Source: Nonomuraea cypriaca (GTDB lineage Bacteria; Actinomycetota; Actinomycetes; Streptosporangiales; Streptosporangiaceae). Taken from it: 64,000 nt of DNA. Where the stretch lies: NCBI RefSeq assembly GCF_015645445.1, contig NZ_JADOGI010000005.1:45858-109857 (forward strand), given 5' to 3'. The translations under genes were made by a program, and so were the position numbers. The notes under the pieces were generated by a model that was not told the DNA's origin, ran no database searches, and saw only the letters and a list, made by a program, of their open reading frames with translations. Below are positions 26,575 to 36,355 of the stretch, in pieces. Each line of letters begins with the position of its first letter. Position 1 is the first letter of the stretch.

Positions 26575-27306
26575 TCACAGGCGGAAGAGGGATCCCAGGC
26601 CCGCGAGGCGCGTGCTTCCTCCCCCGATGCGCAGCCCTTCCCAGACGGTGACCTGGTTGGCGGTGAGGACCGGCTTGCCGACGGCGCTTTCGAGGTCGTC
26701 CAGCCACGCCAGCGAGTGCATCGCGGTGTCGGGGACCAGCACGGCCTCCGCGTCGCCGACGTCACCGGCGCGGACCATGGCCGCCACGCGCTCTTTTCCG
26801 AGGGTCCCGACCTCGGCCGCCGTGAGGATGTCGTGGCTGCCCAGCGACGCGACGTCGACTCCACCGCGCCGCAGGAACTCCACGAAATGCGACGCCACCT
26901 CCCGCGGGTACGAAGCCGCGACGGCGACGCGGCGCAGACCGAGCGCGCGCGCCGCCTCGACGAACGCGATCGAGGTCGACGAGACGGGCAGCCCCACGAT
27001 CTTCGCCACGTCGTTCACCTGCTCGCGGGCGCCGTCCCAGCCGAAGACGAAGCTGCCCGAGGTGCAGGCCCACATCACCGAGTCGAGATCGCGGCCGGCC
27101 AGTTGCCTGGCGCCTTCGGCCAGGCGTTCTGGGCTGCCGAGGTCCAGCAGGGCGTCGACTCTGTGGGCGTCCTCACCGACCGGAGTGTGCACCAGGGGCA
27201 GGCGCACCTGTCCGTCCAGCCGGCGCTCGAGTTGGGGGAAGTCGTCCTCGGCACCGAAGCCCGGATACAGCAGGCCGACGGTCGTAGGACGGGGGTGTTC
27301 GTTCAC
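26575..27306 (-). CDS. EutA-like Asp/Glu racemase family protein, second Cys absent
   Basis: 243 residues of the maleate isomerase/arylmalonate decarboxylase/EutA group. The first active-site cysteine is present (Cys81, WACTSGSF), but the place of the second reads VPDTAMHS, without Cys. Family knowledge: two cysteines serve racemases and maleate isomerases, while arylmalonate decarboxylase uses one. So a decarboxylase-like or one-cysteine chemistry is possible. Divergent from the ABC importer, sharing operator copy 2. A paralogue with both cysteines is encoded at 34404. Its part in ectoine use is unknown even in model organisms. Confidence 0.8.
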   Translation of the reverse strand: MNEHPRPTTVGLLYPGFGAEDDFPQLERRLDGQVRLPLVHTPVGEDAHRVDALLDLGSPERLAEGARQLAGRDLDSVMWACTSGSFVFGWDGAREQVNDVAKIVGLPVSSTSIAFVEAARALGLRRVAVAASYPREVASHFVEFLRRGGVDVASLGSHDILTAAEVGTLGKERVAAMVRAGDVGDAEAVLVPDTAMHSLAWLDDLESAVGKPVLTANQVTVWEGLRIGGGSTRLAGLGSLFRL

Positions 27307-27384
27307 GAATGACCTTTCGGCTGCGGAAAAAACACGTTTCCTACATGTTTCTAGCGCGTTCCAATATCCCGAGGGATCAATAAG

Positions 27385-27417
27385 ATTGTTGACAATGCTA
27401 CACCAGCTGATTAGCTT
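27385..27417 (+). promoter_or_regulatory. Operator copy 2 overlapping the importer promoter
   Basis: ATTGTTGACAAT (27385-27396) is the second copy of the island palindrome. It contains TTGACA (27389-27394), followed 17 bases later by TAGCTT (27412-27417), a plausible -35/-10 pair reading toward the ehuB-like gene. A protein on the palindrome would cover the -35 box, that is, repression. Confidence 0.7.
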
Positions 27418-27511
27418 CGGTCAGCAACAACAGAGGCCCGCGCCACCCCCCGGCGGATCCAGGCTTCCAAACGCTGTCCCCTCGGACGGCCGCGACGATA
27501 TCGGAGTCGAC

Positions 27512-28402
27512 ATGACCAACGACCCCTCGCGGAGAGCGTTGCTTCGCGGCCTCGGCGCTGCCGCGGTGGCCGCACCGCTGACCGCGTGGCTCGCCGGCTG
27601 TAGCCGCACGGAGATCCCCGGGTCCACGAGTGCTTCCCAGGACCTGCTCGCGACCGGGCGAAAGCAGGGGTATCTGCGGGTGGGCATCGCGAATGAGCCG
27701 CCGTACACGCAGGTCACCGCGGACGGAAACGTCACGGGCGCCGAGCCTGACGTGTTCCGCGCCGTGTGCAAGCGCCTGGGCATCAACGACGTCCAGGGCA
27801 TCATCACCCCGTACGCGTCGATGATCCCCGGTCTGAAGGCCAACCGGTGGGACGCCATCGCGGCGGGCCTGTTCATGAAGCAGTCACGCTGCGCCGAGGT
27901 CCTCTATTCCGAGCCGGTCATAGTCTCGACGGAGTCCTTCGGGGTCAAGCCGGGCAACCCGAAGCGGATAGTCGCCGTCGCCGACGTGCTCGCGAACGCG
28001 GAGCTGAAGATCGCGGTGCTTCCCGGCGGGTTCGAGGACGGGATACTCAAGACGGCCAAGGTGCCCGACGGGCAACTGGTCAAGGTGGACGACGGGCGCA
28101 GCGGCATCGAGGCGCTGAGGTCCGGGCGGGCCGACGCCTTCTTCCTGCCGACCCTGTCGCTGCAGGCCCTGCGGGAGAAGGACAAGGACTTCGAGGTCAC
28201 CGCGCCGGTCGACGACGCGCCCGTGACCGGGTCGGGGGCGGCCTTCCGGCCCACCGACAAGACGTTCCTGGCGGCGTACAACAAGGAGTTGGCCGCGTTC
28301 AAGGAGACCCCCGAGTTCGCCGACATCCTCAAGAAGTGGGGCTTCGACGCGGCGGCCACCAAGGGCGTCACATCCGCCGAGCTGTGCAAGAACGACGGCT
28401 GA
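27512..28402 (+). CDS. ehuB: Ectoine/hydroxyectoine-type ABC transporter, substrate-binding lipoprotein
   Basis: 296 residues from ATG 27512. Signal: SRRALLRGLG (twin-arginine-like) and lipobox LAGC with Cys30, so it is anchored outside the membrane. The body follows the EhuB pattern closely (LRVGIANEPPYTQVTADGNVTGAEPDVFRAV, ITPYASMIPGLKANRWDAIAAGLFM, RC.EVLYSEP, SGIEALRSGRADAF). First gene of an ehuB-C-D-A operon with a clear promoter and operator. Family cluster 3 solute-binding proteins also bind amino acids, so the ectoine assignment leans on the neighbours. Confidence 0.85.
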   Translation: MTNDPSRRALLRGLGAAAVAAPLTAWLAGCSRTEIPGSTSASQDLLATGRKQGYLRVGIANEPPYTQVTADGNVTGAEPDVFRAVCKRLGINDVQGIITPYASMIPGLKANRWDAIAAGLFMKQSRCAEVLYSEPVIVSTESFGVKPGNPKRIVAVADVLANAELKIAVLPGGFEDGILKTAKVPDGQLVKVDDGRSGIEALRSGRADAFFLPTLSLQALREKDKDFEVTAPVDDAPVTGSGAAFRPTDKTFLAAYNKELAAFKETPEFADILKKWGFDAAATKGVTSAELCKNDG

Positions 28403-28471
28403 CGCGCGTGGGCCATCACCGCCACCGGCCGCGTAACCCGGCGCCGAATTCGACGACGGAACCGGCGACCC

Positions 28472-29167
28472 ATGTCTGATGTCATCGCCTACGCGCCGCT
28501 GCTGCTGCAGGGGCTGCTCGTCACGTTGCTCGTCACGGTTCTCAGCGCCGTCGTCGCGGTGGTGACCGCGTTCACAGCGGGTCTCGCCCGGCTCTCGCAG
28601 CACTGGTGGCTTCGGTGGCCGGCGGGCGTCTTCGTCGAGGTCTTCCGCGGCACCTCCCTGCTGGTGCAGATGTTCTGGTTCTTCTTCGCGTTGCCCTTCT
28701 TCGGCTTCCAGCTCGCCCCGCTCACCGCGGCGGTGCTGGCGCTGGGGCTCAACGAGGGGTCGTACGCGGCCGAGATCGTACGTGGCACGATCAGCTCGCG
28801 CGCCGCCGGGCAGACCGAGGCGTGCGTGGCCCTCGGCATGGGCCGGGCACTGAGGATGCGGCGCGTGCTGATACCCCAGTCCATCCCCGCCATGTTGCCG
28901 CCGTTCTGCAACGTGCTGGTGGACCTGCTCAAGAACACCTCTCTGGTCTCGCTCGTCACGGTCGCGGACCTCACGTTCACCGGGCAGATGGTGCGCAACA
29001 CCACCGGGCAGACGACGGCTGTGTTCCTCACCATCCTCGTGTTCTACTTCGTGCTCTCGTCGCTGATCTCACTGCTGATGAAGTGGCTGGAGCGGCGATT
29101 CGCCCTTGACCGCCGGCCCAGGTCAAGCCTGCCGGGTCCGCTCGTGAAGGCAGGTGTGCCCGGATGA
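28472..29167 (+). CDS. ehuC: ABC transporter permease (EhuC-like)
   Basis: 231 residues, about five membrane segments, HisM-type amino-acid permease. EAA loop present (GQTEACVALGMGRALRMRRVLIPQSIPAMLPPF). The region LKNTSLVSLVTVADLTFTGQMVRNTTG matches EhuC. Its stop overlaps the start of the next permease gene by four bases. Forms the channel with the EhuD-like partner. Confidence 0.87.
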   Translation: MSDVIAYAPLLLQGLLVTLLVTVLSAVVAVVTAFTAGLARLSQHWWLRWPAGVFVEVFRGTSLLVQMFWFFFALPFFGFQLAPLTAAVLALGLNEGSYAAEIVRGTISSRAAGQTEACVALGMGRALRMRRVLIPQSIPAMLPPFCNVLVDLLKNTSLVSLVTVADLTFTGQMVRNTTGQTTAVFLTILVFYFVLSSLISLLMKWLERRFALDRRPRSSLPGPLVKAGVPG

Positions 29168-29803
29168 TTTGGGACTCCACGTTCGCGGCGTCGATCGTTC
29201 CCGAGCTGCTTCGGGGACTGTGGGTGACCGTCCAGATCACCCTCGCGGGCACCGTCATCGCGATGCTCCTCGGGCTGGTGGTAGCGGTCCTGCGGTTCTC
29301 ACGTCTGCCGGTCGTGTCGCAGATATTCGACTTCTACGTCCAGTTCGTACGGGGAACGCCGCTGCTGATCCAGGCGTACTGCGCGTTCTTCATCCTGCCC
29401 AACTACGGCCTGAGCTTCAGTCCGATGGCCACCGGCATCGTCGTGATCGGCATCAACTACAGCGCCTACACGGCCGAGGTCTACCGCTCAGGGATCCACG
29501 ACGTGCCGCCAGGGCAATGGGAAGCGGCGAAGGCGCTCAACCTGCCCATCGGCGCCACCTGGACCCGGATCATCCTGCCTCAGGCCGTCCGGTCGGTGAT
29601 CCCCATCCTGGGCAACTACCTCATCCAGATGTTCAAGGACTCGGCCGTGCTGTCCGCCATCACCGTGTTCGAACTGCTGGCCCACGCGCAGGCGATCGGA
29701 TCGAGCAACTTCCGGTACCTGGAGCCACTGACCATCGCGGGCCTGCTCTTCCTCCTGGTGAGCTACCCTGCCTCCCAGATGGTCCGGAGATTGGAGCGTC
29801 GAC

Positions 29804-29820
<17 letters not shown>
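29164..29820 (+). CDS. ehuD: ABC transporter permease (EhuD-like)
   Basis: 218 residues with the EAA loop [28 protein letters not shown] and the characteristic EhuD stretch from [16 protein letters not shown] to [26 protein letters not shown] overlaps the ehuC stop (ATGA), and its 3' end overlaps the ATPase gene by 17 bases, so translation is coupled. Confidence 0.87.
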
Positions 29821-30628
<808 letters not shown>

Positions 30629-30630
30629 CC

Positions 30631-30673
30631 CGGCGGTCCACCGGCAGGGGCCGCGCCTGCCGGTGCACCGCCG
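30631..30673. terminator. Strong hairpin between convergent operons
   Basis: CGGCGGTCCACCGGCAGG (30631-30648) pairs with CCTGCCGGTGCACCGCCG (30656-30673): 18 positions with one mismatch and a 7-base loop. It begins three bases after the ehuA stop and ends just before the stop of the M20 gene on the other strand, so it can terminate both. Confidence 0.8.
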
Positions 30674-30676
30674 CAT

Positions 30677-31927
30677 TCAGCCGGTGAGCAGCCTCATCGC
30701 GCACAGCGCGTAGACCCGGGCCGCCATCAGCAGCTCGTCGAGGCCGACCGACTCGTCGGCCCGGTGCGCCTGTTCGGCGACCGAACCCGGGCCGAGCACG
30801 ATGACCGGGACCCCCGCGTCCCTGGCGACGAATCCGCCGTCGCACGCGGCGGTCCATCCCCCCAGCGGCAGATCGGGCCCGCCGGCATCGCGCACCGCAC
30901 GTTCGGCCAGCACGACCAGCCGGTGATCAGGCGCCGTCTCGAACCCGGGCATCTGCATGGTCATGGTGACCTCGACGCCCAGCCCACGCTCGCCCAGACG
31001 CAGCGCCTCGATCCTGGCGGCCGTCTCCGCCAGCACGGCCGAACCCTGTTCACCGGGCAACAGCCGCCGATCGGCGGTGATCAGGCACTCGGCGGGGACG
31101 GTGGACGTCCCGGTGCCGCCGGCGATCTGACCGACGCTCCACGTGGCGGCCCCGACCAGCGGGTGCCGCGCGTCCGACAGCTCACCGTGCCAGCGTTCGA
31201 GCTCGGTCACCACCGCGGCGGCGCCGTAGATGGCGTTGAGCCCGTCGGAGGGCTTGCCTGAGTGCGCCGCGCGCCCGGTGACGGCGATCTCGACGTACGA
31301 GTCCCCGCGCGCCGCGATGATCGTCTGCAGGTCGGTGGGCTCCGCCACGATGCACCCGGCCAGGCCGGAACGGTCACCGCCGGCGAGGTAGGCCCGCACC
31401 CCCTTGCCGGTCTCCTCCTCGTCGACCACGGCGGCCAACTCGACGGGACCGGAGAGCGCGACCCCGGCCCGGCGCAGCGCGGACAGTGCGACCACGCACG
31501 CGGCGAGGCCGCCCTTCATGTCGGCGGAGCCGCGGCCGAACAGCCGGCCGTCGCGGACCTCGCCCCCGAAGGGCGGCACGGTCCAGTTGTCGCCGACGGG
31601 CACCACGTCGGTGTGCCCGAGCAGCAGCAGCCCGGGGCCGGGGCCCCCGGCGAGTACGGCCGACAGGTTGGACCGGCCTGGCTCCACCTCGGTGGTCGTC
31701 ACCGTCAGGCTGCGCGCCTCGCACGCACCGGCGAGGACGTCCACGGTCGGCCCTTCCTCACCAGGAGGGTTCTGCCCCACCGCCTGGACGAGGTCCACCG
31801 CGATCTCACGTATCTCGTCGAGCGTGATCAACTCGAGCACCGCGCGTTCAGCCTCGGTGATCGCCGCGCGGTCGGCTTCATTGATCGCCGCGCGTTCAGC
31901 CTCGCTGATCGCCTCACGGTCAGGCAT
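30677..31927 (-). CDS. M20 family metallohydrolase (ArgE/DapE-like deacylase)
   Basis: 416 residues. Zinc-site motifs of the M20 family: LLGHTDVVPVGD, FGRGSADMKGG, VDEEETGKG, AEPTD and a late VIVLGPG. ArgE/DapE relatives remove acetyl or succinyl groups from amino acids. In this island it can fill the step N-acetyl-2,4-diaminobutyrate to diaminobutyrate, normally done by DoeB/EutE of the unrelated aspartoacylase family, which I do not see here. ATG overlaps the stop of the aminotransferase gene by 8 bases. The first 33 residues carry a threefold 8-residue repeat (EAERAAIN, EADRAAIT, EAERAVLE). Confidence 0.88.
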   Translation of the reverse strand: MPDREAISEAERAAINEADRAAITEAERAVLELITLDEIREIAVDLVQAVGQNPPGEEGPTVDVLAGACEARSLTVTTTEVEPGRSNLSAVLAGGPGPGLLLLGHTDVVPVGDNWTVPPFGGEVRDGRLFGRGSADMKGGLAACVVALSALRRAGVALSGPVELAAVVDEEETGKGVRAYLAGGDRSGLAGCIVAEPTDLQTIIAARGDSYVEIAVTGRAAHSGKPSDGLNAIYGAAAVVTELERWHGELSDARHPLVGAATWSVGQIAGGTGTSTVPAECLITADRRLLPGEQGSAVLAETAARIEALRLGERGLGVEVTMTMQMPGFETAPDHRLVVLAERAVRDAGGPDLPLGGWTAACDGGFVARDAGVPVIVLGPGSVAEQAHRADESVGLDELLMAARVYALCAMRLLTG

Positions 31928-33146
31928 TGGCGGCTCCCGTCATCACCAGGTCGATCGCGCGGCGCAGCCTGCGCACACCCACGAGGGTGCGCTCCGGGGT
32001 GGTCGAGGCGAAGCACAGCCGCAGGGCGTTGCGGAACCGGCCGCTCGGCGAGAAGGCCTGCCCGGGGATGAAGGCGACCCCTTCGGCGAGCCCCACCTCG
32101 AACACCTCCTGCGCGTCGACCTCCTCAGGCAGTGTCACCCAGAGGAAGAACCCGCCGTCCGGGCTGGTCCATCTCGCGATGTCGCCGAGGTGCTCGGTGA
32201 GCGCCCGCTGCATCCCCACCTTGCGCAGCAGGTACGTCTCACGAAGCCCGCTCAGGTGCTCGGCGAGGTGGCCGTCCTGGAGGAACCTGGCCACCAGGCG
32301 CTGCGCGGGCAGGTTGGCGCAGGTGTCCATGGCCTGCTTCGCGTTGATCAGCAACTGGCCGAGCTCGGGGGCCGCGTCGACCCAGCCCACCCGGAGACCG
32401 GGCGCCAGCACCTTCGAGAAGGTACGCACCGAGAACACGTCCGCGTGTCCGTCGCCCAGTTCGCGCAGACTGGGCAGATCCTCGCCGGCGAAGCGCAACC
32501 ACCCGTACGGGTCGTCGTCGATGACGATCGCCCCCCATCGGCGGGCCAGTTCGATGAGCGCGACGCGCCGCGAGAGCGACATCGTGGTCCCGGAGGGATT
32601 CTGAAAGTTCGGGATCGTGTAGATCGCCTTCGGCAGGCGACCAGCCCGTTCGACGAGTTCGGGAAGGGCCTCGACGACCAACCCGTCGTCGTCCAGGGGC
32701 GCTTCGAGCACCTGTCCGCCGTACGACATGACGGTGGCGCTGCCGTTGGTGTAGGTCGGCGACTCGACGATGACCGGGTCGCCCGGGTCGACGAAGAGCT
32801 TGCAGGCGAGGTCGATGCCCTGCATCCCGCCGCTGGTGATGGTCAGCCGGTCCGGGGTCGTCGCCTCGCCGGTGCCGGACAGCATGTCGAGCACCGCCTC
32901 ACGCAGCCGGGGGTCGCCCTCGGTGGCGGCGTAGTCGTACGCGTCTGCCGAGCCGGCACCCAGTTCGGCGGCGCTGATCGCGGCGAGGATCCCGGTGGGG
33001 ACCGCTTCGGCGGCGGGGCTGCCCATCGCGAAGCGGACGATGTCGTGTGACTGCTTCTGCAGCAGCGACGTGCTCGAGTCGATGACCGACCCGACCAGTC
33101 CTGCCGCTCGTGCCGCGAGCGGCGGGTGGGTGGCGGCCTGGGTCAT
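31920..33146 (-). CDS. PLP-dependent class I/II aminotransferase (MocR-C-terminal-like, no HTH)
   Basis: 408 residues from ATG 33146. PLP-lysine motif RTFSKVLAPGLRVGWV, with ITSGGMQGIDL, NPSGTTMS and DDDPYGWLRF. It resembles the 2-aminoadipate/MocR effector-domain group but starts directly with the aminotransferase fold; the preceding sequence is the end of the ectoine hydrolase gene, so there is no DNA-binding domain. It is therefore an enzyme, not an EnuR-type regulator. Co-transcribed: 5 bases after the hydrolase gene and overlapping the M20 gene. Amino donor/acceptor unknown. Confidence 0.87.
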   Translation of the reverse strand: MTQAATHPPLAARAAGLVGSVIDSSTSLLQKQSHDIVRFAMGSPAAEAVPTGILAAISAAELGAGSADAYDYAATEGDPRLREAVLDMLSGTGEATTPDRLTITSGGMQGIDLACKLFVDPGDPVIVESPTYTNGSATVMSYGGQVLEAPLDDDGLVVEALPELVERAGRLPKAIYTIPNFQNPSGTTMSLSRRVALIELARRWGAIVIDDDPYGWLRFAGEDLPSLRELGDGHADVFSVRTFSKVLAPGLRVGWVDAAPELGQLLINAKQAMDTCANLPAQRLVARFLQDGHLAEHLSGLRETYLLRKVGMQRALTEHLGDIARWTSPDGGFFLWVTLPEEVDAQEVFEVGLAEGVAFIPGQAFSPSGRFRNALRLCFASTTPERTLVGVRRLRRAIDLVMTGAANA

Positions 33147-33151
33147 CGAGT

Positions 33152-34354
33152 TCACCGTCCGATCGTCAGGTTCTGTGTGAGGTCGGTCAGCCGCTCGACC
33201 CCGTCGGCGGTCAGCGCGACGGGCTCGGAGAGCTCGTATCCCCAGCCGTCCATCCACATCCCGAGGATGACGTGGAAGCACATGCCGGCCTCGAGCACCG
33301 TGTGCTCACCCGGCCGCAGGCTGACGGTGCGCTCCCCCCAGTCCGGCGGGTATCCCAGGCCGATGGAGTACCCGATCCTGGAGTCCTTGGTCAGGCCGTG
33401 CACGCTGATGACGGCGTTCCATGCGGCGTGGATCTCGTGCGCGGTCCGCCCTGGGCGCAGCGTGGCCAGGACCTCGGCCATGCCGTCGCGTACGATCGCC
33501 GCGGTGTCGGCGAGCCGGCGGGGAGGCTCGCCCAGCATGATGGTGCGGGCCAGCGGCGAGTGGTAGCGGCGGTGCACGCCCGCGAGCTCGACGGTCGTGG
33601 CCTCGCCCGCGAGGAACTTCTCATCGGTCCAGGTCAGATGGGGTGTGCCGGCTCCCTTACCGGTGGGCAGCATCGGCACGATCGCCGGGTAGTCGCCGCC
33701 GTGCCCGGCCGTGCCGCGCGTCTGCGCCGCGGTGATCTCGGCGGCGACGTCGCACTGGCGCCGCCCCACTGCCACGGCCTGCAACGCCACCTCCATGGCC
33801 TGCTGTGCGATCGCCCCGGCGATGCGCATCTGGGCGAGCTCGTGGCCGGACTTGACGACGCGTACCCAGTTGACCAGTTCCCTGCTGTCTTCGAGCCTGA
33901 CGCCGGGAAGGCCCGCACTCAGCGCGAGGTAGGCGCGCGCCGTGAAGAACGCGGAGTCGCCCTCGAACCCCACGCACACGTCCTGGCCGGTCCCGATCAG
34001 ACCGCGTTCCCTGACGCGTTCGGCGATCCAGTCGTACGGGTGGACCTTCGGCCGGTGTACGAGTTCCTCCGGATAGCCCTCGACCTGCTCCGGCGGCAGC
34101 CAGGCGGTGAACCCGGCTCCGGCGGCGTCCATCGCGCGCGCGAACAGGATCGGTGCACCGTCGGCCGGCACCACGAGGCACTGAGGGGTGTAGAAGGACC
34201 AGGCGTTGTATCCGGTGAGGTAGTAGATGTTCGCCGGATCGGTCACCACCAGGGCGGCGAACGAGCGCTCGGCCATGCCGGCCCGCACACGGGCGAGCCG
34301 TCGCGCGTACTCGGCGGCATCCGGATCGGGGGAAGGGGAGGACTGCTGCACCAC
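33152..34354 (-). CDS. doeA: Ectoine hydrolase-like M24 family protein (DoeA/EutD)
   Basis: About 400 residues. The sequence follows DoeA/EutD along its length: EYARRLARVRAGMAER, DPANIYYLTGYNAWSFY, RAMDAAGAGFTAWLP, GGDYPAIVPMLPTG, TPHLTW, ELAGVHRRYHSPLART, SRIGYSIGLGYPPDWGE and FHVILGMWMDGWGYE. Family knowledge: DoeA opens the ectoine ring to N-acetyl-2,4-diaminobutyrate. GTG 34354 (or the next GTG, 34351) is the likely start, since the longer frame overlaps the end of the preceding gene. Middle gene of a four-gene minus-strand operon; controlled from the operator at 35220. Confidence 0.88.
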   Translation of the reverse strand: MVQQSSPSPDPDAAEYARRLARVRAGMAERSFAALVVTDPANIYYLTGYNAWSFYTPQCLVVPADGAPILFARAMDAAGAGFTAWLPPEQVEGYPEELVHRPKVHPYDWIAERVRERGLIGTGQDVCVGFEGDSAFFTARAYLALSAGLPGVRLEDSRELVNWVRVVKSGHELAQMRIAGAIAQQAMEVALQAVAVGRRQCDVAAEITAAQTRGTAGHGGDYPAIVPMLPTGKGAGTPHLTWTDEKFLAGEATTVELAGVHRRYHSPLARTIMLGEPPRRLADTAAIVRDGMAEVLATLRPGRTAHEIHAAWNAVISVHGLTKDSRIGYSIGLGYPPDWGERTVSLRPGEHTVLEAGMCFHVILGMWMDGWGYELSEPVALTADGVERLTDLTQNLTIGR

Positions 34355-34403
34355 GTGGATCTCGCATTCTGTCGTGTTCAACGGGACGGTGCCCCGGCCA
34401 TGT

Positions 34404-35144
34404 TCAACGGTCGAGGAGACGTTGCCCCGGCCCCACCGCCCGGCGGCCGACGGCCCGCAGCGCCGCCCACATGGTCGCCTGGTTCGCGCTGACCACCGGC
34501 TTGCCGAGCCGTGCCTCGAGCGGTGCGATGACGTCATAGGTCGGCAGATTGGTGCACGAGATCACGATCGCCTCGGCCCGCTCGTCGTCGGCCTGAGCGA
34601 CGAGTTCGGCGGTGCGCTCGTACGGGACCTTCCAGATGTCGGTGGTCAGCCCCAGGTACGAGTCGGCGACGACGTCCACGCCTGCCTCGCGCAGGAACAT
34701 CCGCAACCGGTCGGTCACGTGCGGGTCGTACGGGGTGGCGATCGCCACGCGCCCGGCCGCCAGCCGCCCCAGCGCCTCCAGCAGGGCACCGGACGTCGTG
34801 ACCGCCGCCGGGGCCCCGGCCTCGCGCATCGCCTCGGCGAGTCGCCGCTCCCCCCGCACACCGCGTACGAAACTGCCCGACGTGCACCCGTACGCGTAGA
34901 CCGAGGGCGAGACCGTGATCAGGTCCCGGGTGCAGACACGTATGGCTTCGGCATCACCGACGTGCTCCGCCATCTCCACCGTCACCGGCATCGGCGAATA
35001 CGGCGTACGCGTGAAGAACAGCGTCACGTCGTCGGGCGTCCAGCGCCACAGCTCCCGATCCAGCGCCATGTCGTACGGGACGATCACGCCGACCCCGGTC
35101 TGGGCCGGCGGTCCGGGCGGTGCGGTACTGGTATTCGTGGTCAC
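34404..35144 (-). CDS. eutA: EutA-like Asp/Glu racemase/maleate isomerase family protein
   Basis: 246 residues from GTG 35144, which has GGAGG six bases upstream; a longer in-frame version would run through the operator and promoter region and is rejected. Both active-site cysteines are present: Cys87 (YAYGCTSGSF) and Cys197 (VISCTNLPT). EutA is found with ectoine-catabolic genes in many bacteria, with no proven reaction. First gene of the operon EutA-like, doeA, aminotransferase, M20. Paralogue of 26575-27306, which lacks the second Cys. Confidence 0.82.
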   Translation of the reverse strand: MTTNTSTAPPGPPAQTGVGVIVPYDMALDRELWRWTPDDVTLFFTRTPYSPMPVTVEMAEHVGDAEAIRVCTRDLITVSPSVYAYGCTSGSFVRGVRGERRLAEAMREAGAPAAVTTSGALLEALGRLAAGRVAIATPYDPHVTDRLRMFLREAGVDVVADSYLGLTTDIWKVPYERTAELVAQADDERAEAIVISCTNLPTYDVIAPLEARLGKPVVSANQATMWAALRAVGRRAVGPGQRLLDR

Positions 35145-35219
35145 AGCCGGCCTCCTGCGGTCGCGAGGTCCGACCCCATGGTGGTGCGGAGCCGTGTCGC
35201 CATCATGCAGGATCGATGC

Positions 35220-35252
35220 ATTGTTGACAATCATACGTAGCTCTCCTACGTT
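35220..35252 (+). promoter_or_regulatory. Operator copy 3 overlapping a promoter
   Basis: ATTGTTGACAAT (35220-35231) is the third copy of the island palindrome. It includes TTGACA (35224-35229), followed after 17 bases by TACGTT (35247-35252), reading toward the hydroxyacid dehydrogenase operon. It also lies 76 bases ahead of the EutA-like start on the other strand, so both operons can be controlled from here. Confidence 0.7.
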
Positions 35253-35329
35253 GGTCCGCGACTCGGGTTGACGGCGAGTGCGATCAGTCATGGCTATCAC
35301 CTGGTCCAACGGAGGCTCTGGAGGTGTCC

Positions 35330-36346
35330 ATGGCAGGGTCGGAAGACAGACCTGTCATCACCGTGCTCTGCGCGGACATGAACCGGCGTCCCCCGCACAT
35401 GCAGGCCGTCGAAGAGCGCGCGACGGTCCGCTACTGCGACACGGGCGGCCTGGCGGCCGCGGTGACGGACGCGCACGCCCTCTTCCTGTGGGACTACTTC
35501 TCCAGCGCCGTACGCCAGGTCTGGGACCGCGCCGGGGCACTACGGTGGATCCACGTGGCCGCGGCCGGCGTGGACAAGCTGCTCTTCGACGAACTGATCG
35601 ACTCGGACGTCATCGTCACCAACGCGCGTGGCGTCTTCGACCGGCCCATCGCCGAGTTCGTGCTCGGCTCGGTGCTGGCCTTCGCCAAGGACGTCCACCG
35701 CAGCCATGATCTGCAGCTCGCCCGCACCTGGAAACACCGTGAAACCCGGTCGGTGGCCGGTGGCACGGCGCTGGTCGTGGGCACCGGCGCCATCGGGCGC
35801 GAGATCGCCCGGCTGCTCCGCGCCGTCGGCATGGAGGTACGCGGCGCCGGCCGCACCGCGCGGGCCGCCGACCCCGACTTCGACACCGTCGTCGCCAGCG
35901 ACGAACTGGCGCTCCACGTCGGCTGGGCCGACCACGTCGTCATGGCCGCGCCCCTGACCCCGGCGACCAGGGGCCTCATCGACGCCCCCGTGCTCGCCGC
36001 CATGAAACCCACCGCCCACCTGGTCAACATCGGCCGCGGTCCCTGCGTCGTCGAAGACCATCTGATCGCGGCCCTGGCGGGCGGGCAGATCGCGGGCGCG
36101 TCCCTGGACGTGTTCGAAACCGAGCCGCTGCCGGTGGACCATCCGCTGTGGGACACACCGGGCGTGGTCGTGTCCGCCCACATGTCCGGCGACGCCGTCG
36201 GCTGGCTCGACACGCTGGCCAGGCAGTTCACCGACAACGCCCTGCGCTGGCTCGACGGCGAGGATCTCGTCAACGTCGTCGACAAGCGACTCGGGTTCGT
36301 GCCGCCCGGCCCGCGGCCGAGTGCCGCCCGCACCGCAGCCGAGTAA
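35330..36346 (+). CDS. D-isomer-specific 2-hydroxyacid dehydrogenase
   Basis: 338 residues from ATG 35330, with GGAGG five bases upstream (a GTG two codons earlier is possible). NAD-binding loop VGTGAIGREIARLLRAVG, substrate/NAD residues VNIGRGPCVV, catalytic Glu in FETEPLP and His in SAHMSG. Reduces 2-keto acids or oxidises D-2-hydroxy acids. First gene of a plus-strand operon with an amidase and DUF3830; it shares the third operator with the doeA operon. Its place in the pathway is unknown; a hydroxylated intermediate from hydroxyectoine is one guess. Confidence 0.88.
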   Translation: MAGSEDRPVITVLCADMNRRPPHMQAVEERATVRYCDTGGLAAAVTDAHALFLWDYFSSAVRQVWDRAGALRWIHVAAAGVDKLLFDELIDSDVIVTNARGVFDRPIAEFVLGSVLAFAKDVHRSHDLQLARTWKHRETRSVAGGTALVVGTGAIGREIARLLRAVGMEVRGAGRTARAADPDFDTVVASDELALHVGWADHVVMAAPLTPATRGLIDAPVLAAMKPTAHLVNIGRGPCVVEDHLIAALAGGQIAGASLDVFETEPLPVDHPLWDTPGVVVSAHMSGDAVGWLDTLARQFTDNALRWLDGEDLVNVVDKRLGFVPPGPRPSAARTAAE

Positions 36347-36355
36347 GGAGCCACG

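Noticed and set aside
31920..33146. EnuR/MocR-type ectoine regulator
   Set aside because: The aminotransferase domain is alone; upstream sequence is the end of the doeA-like gene, with no winged helix.
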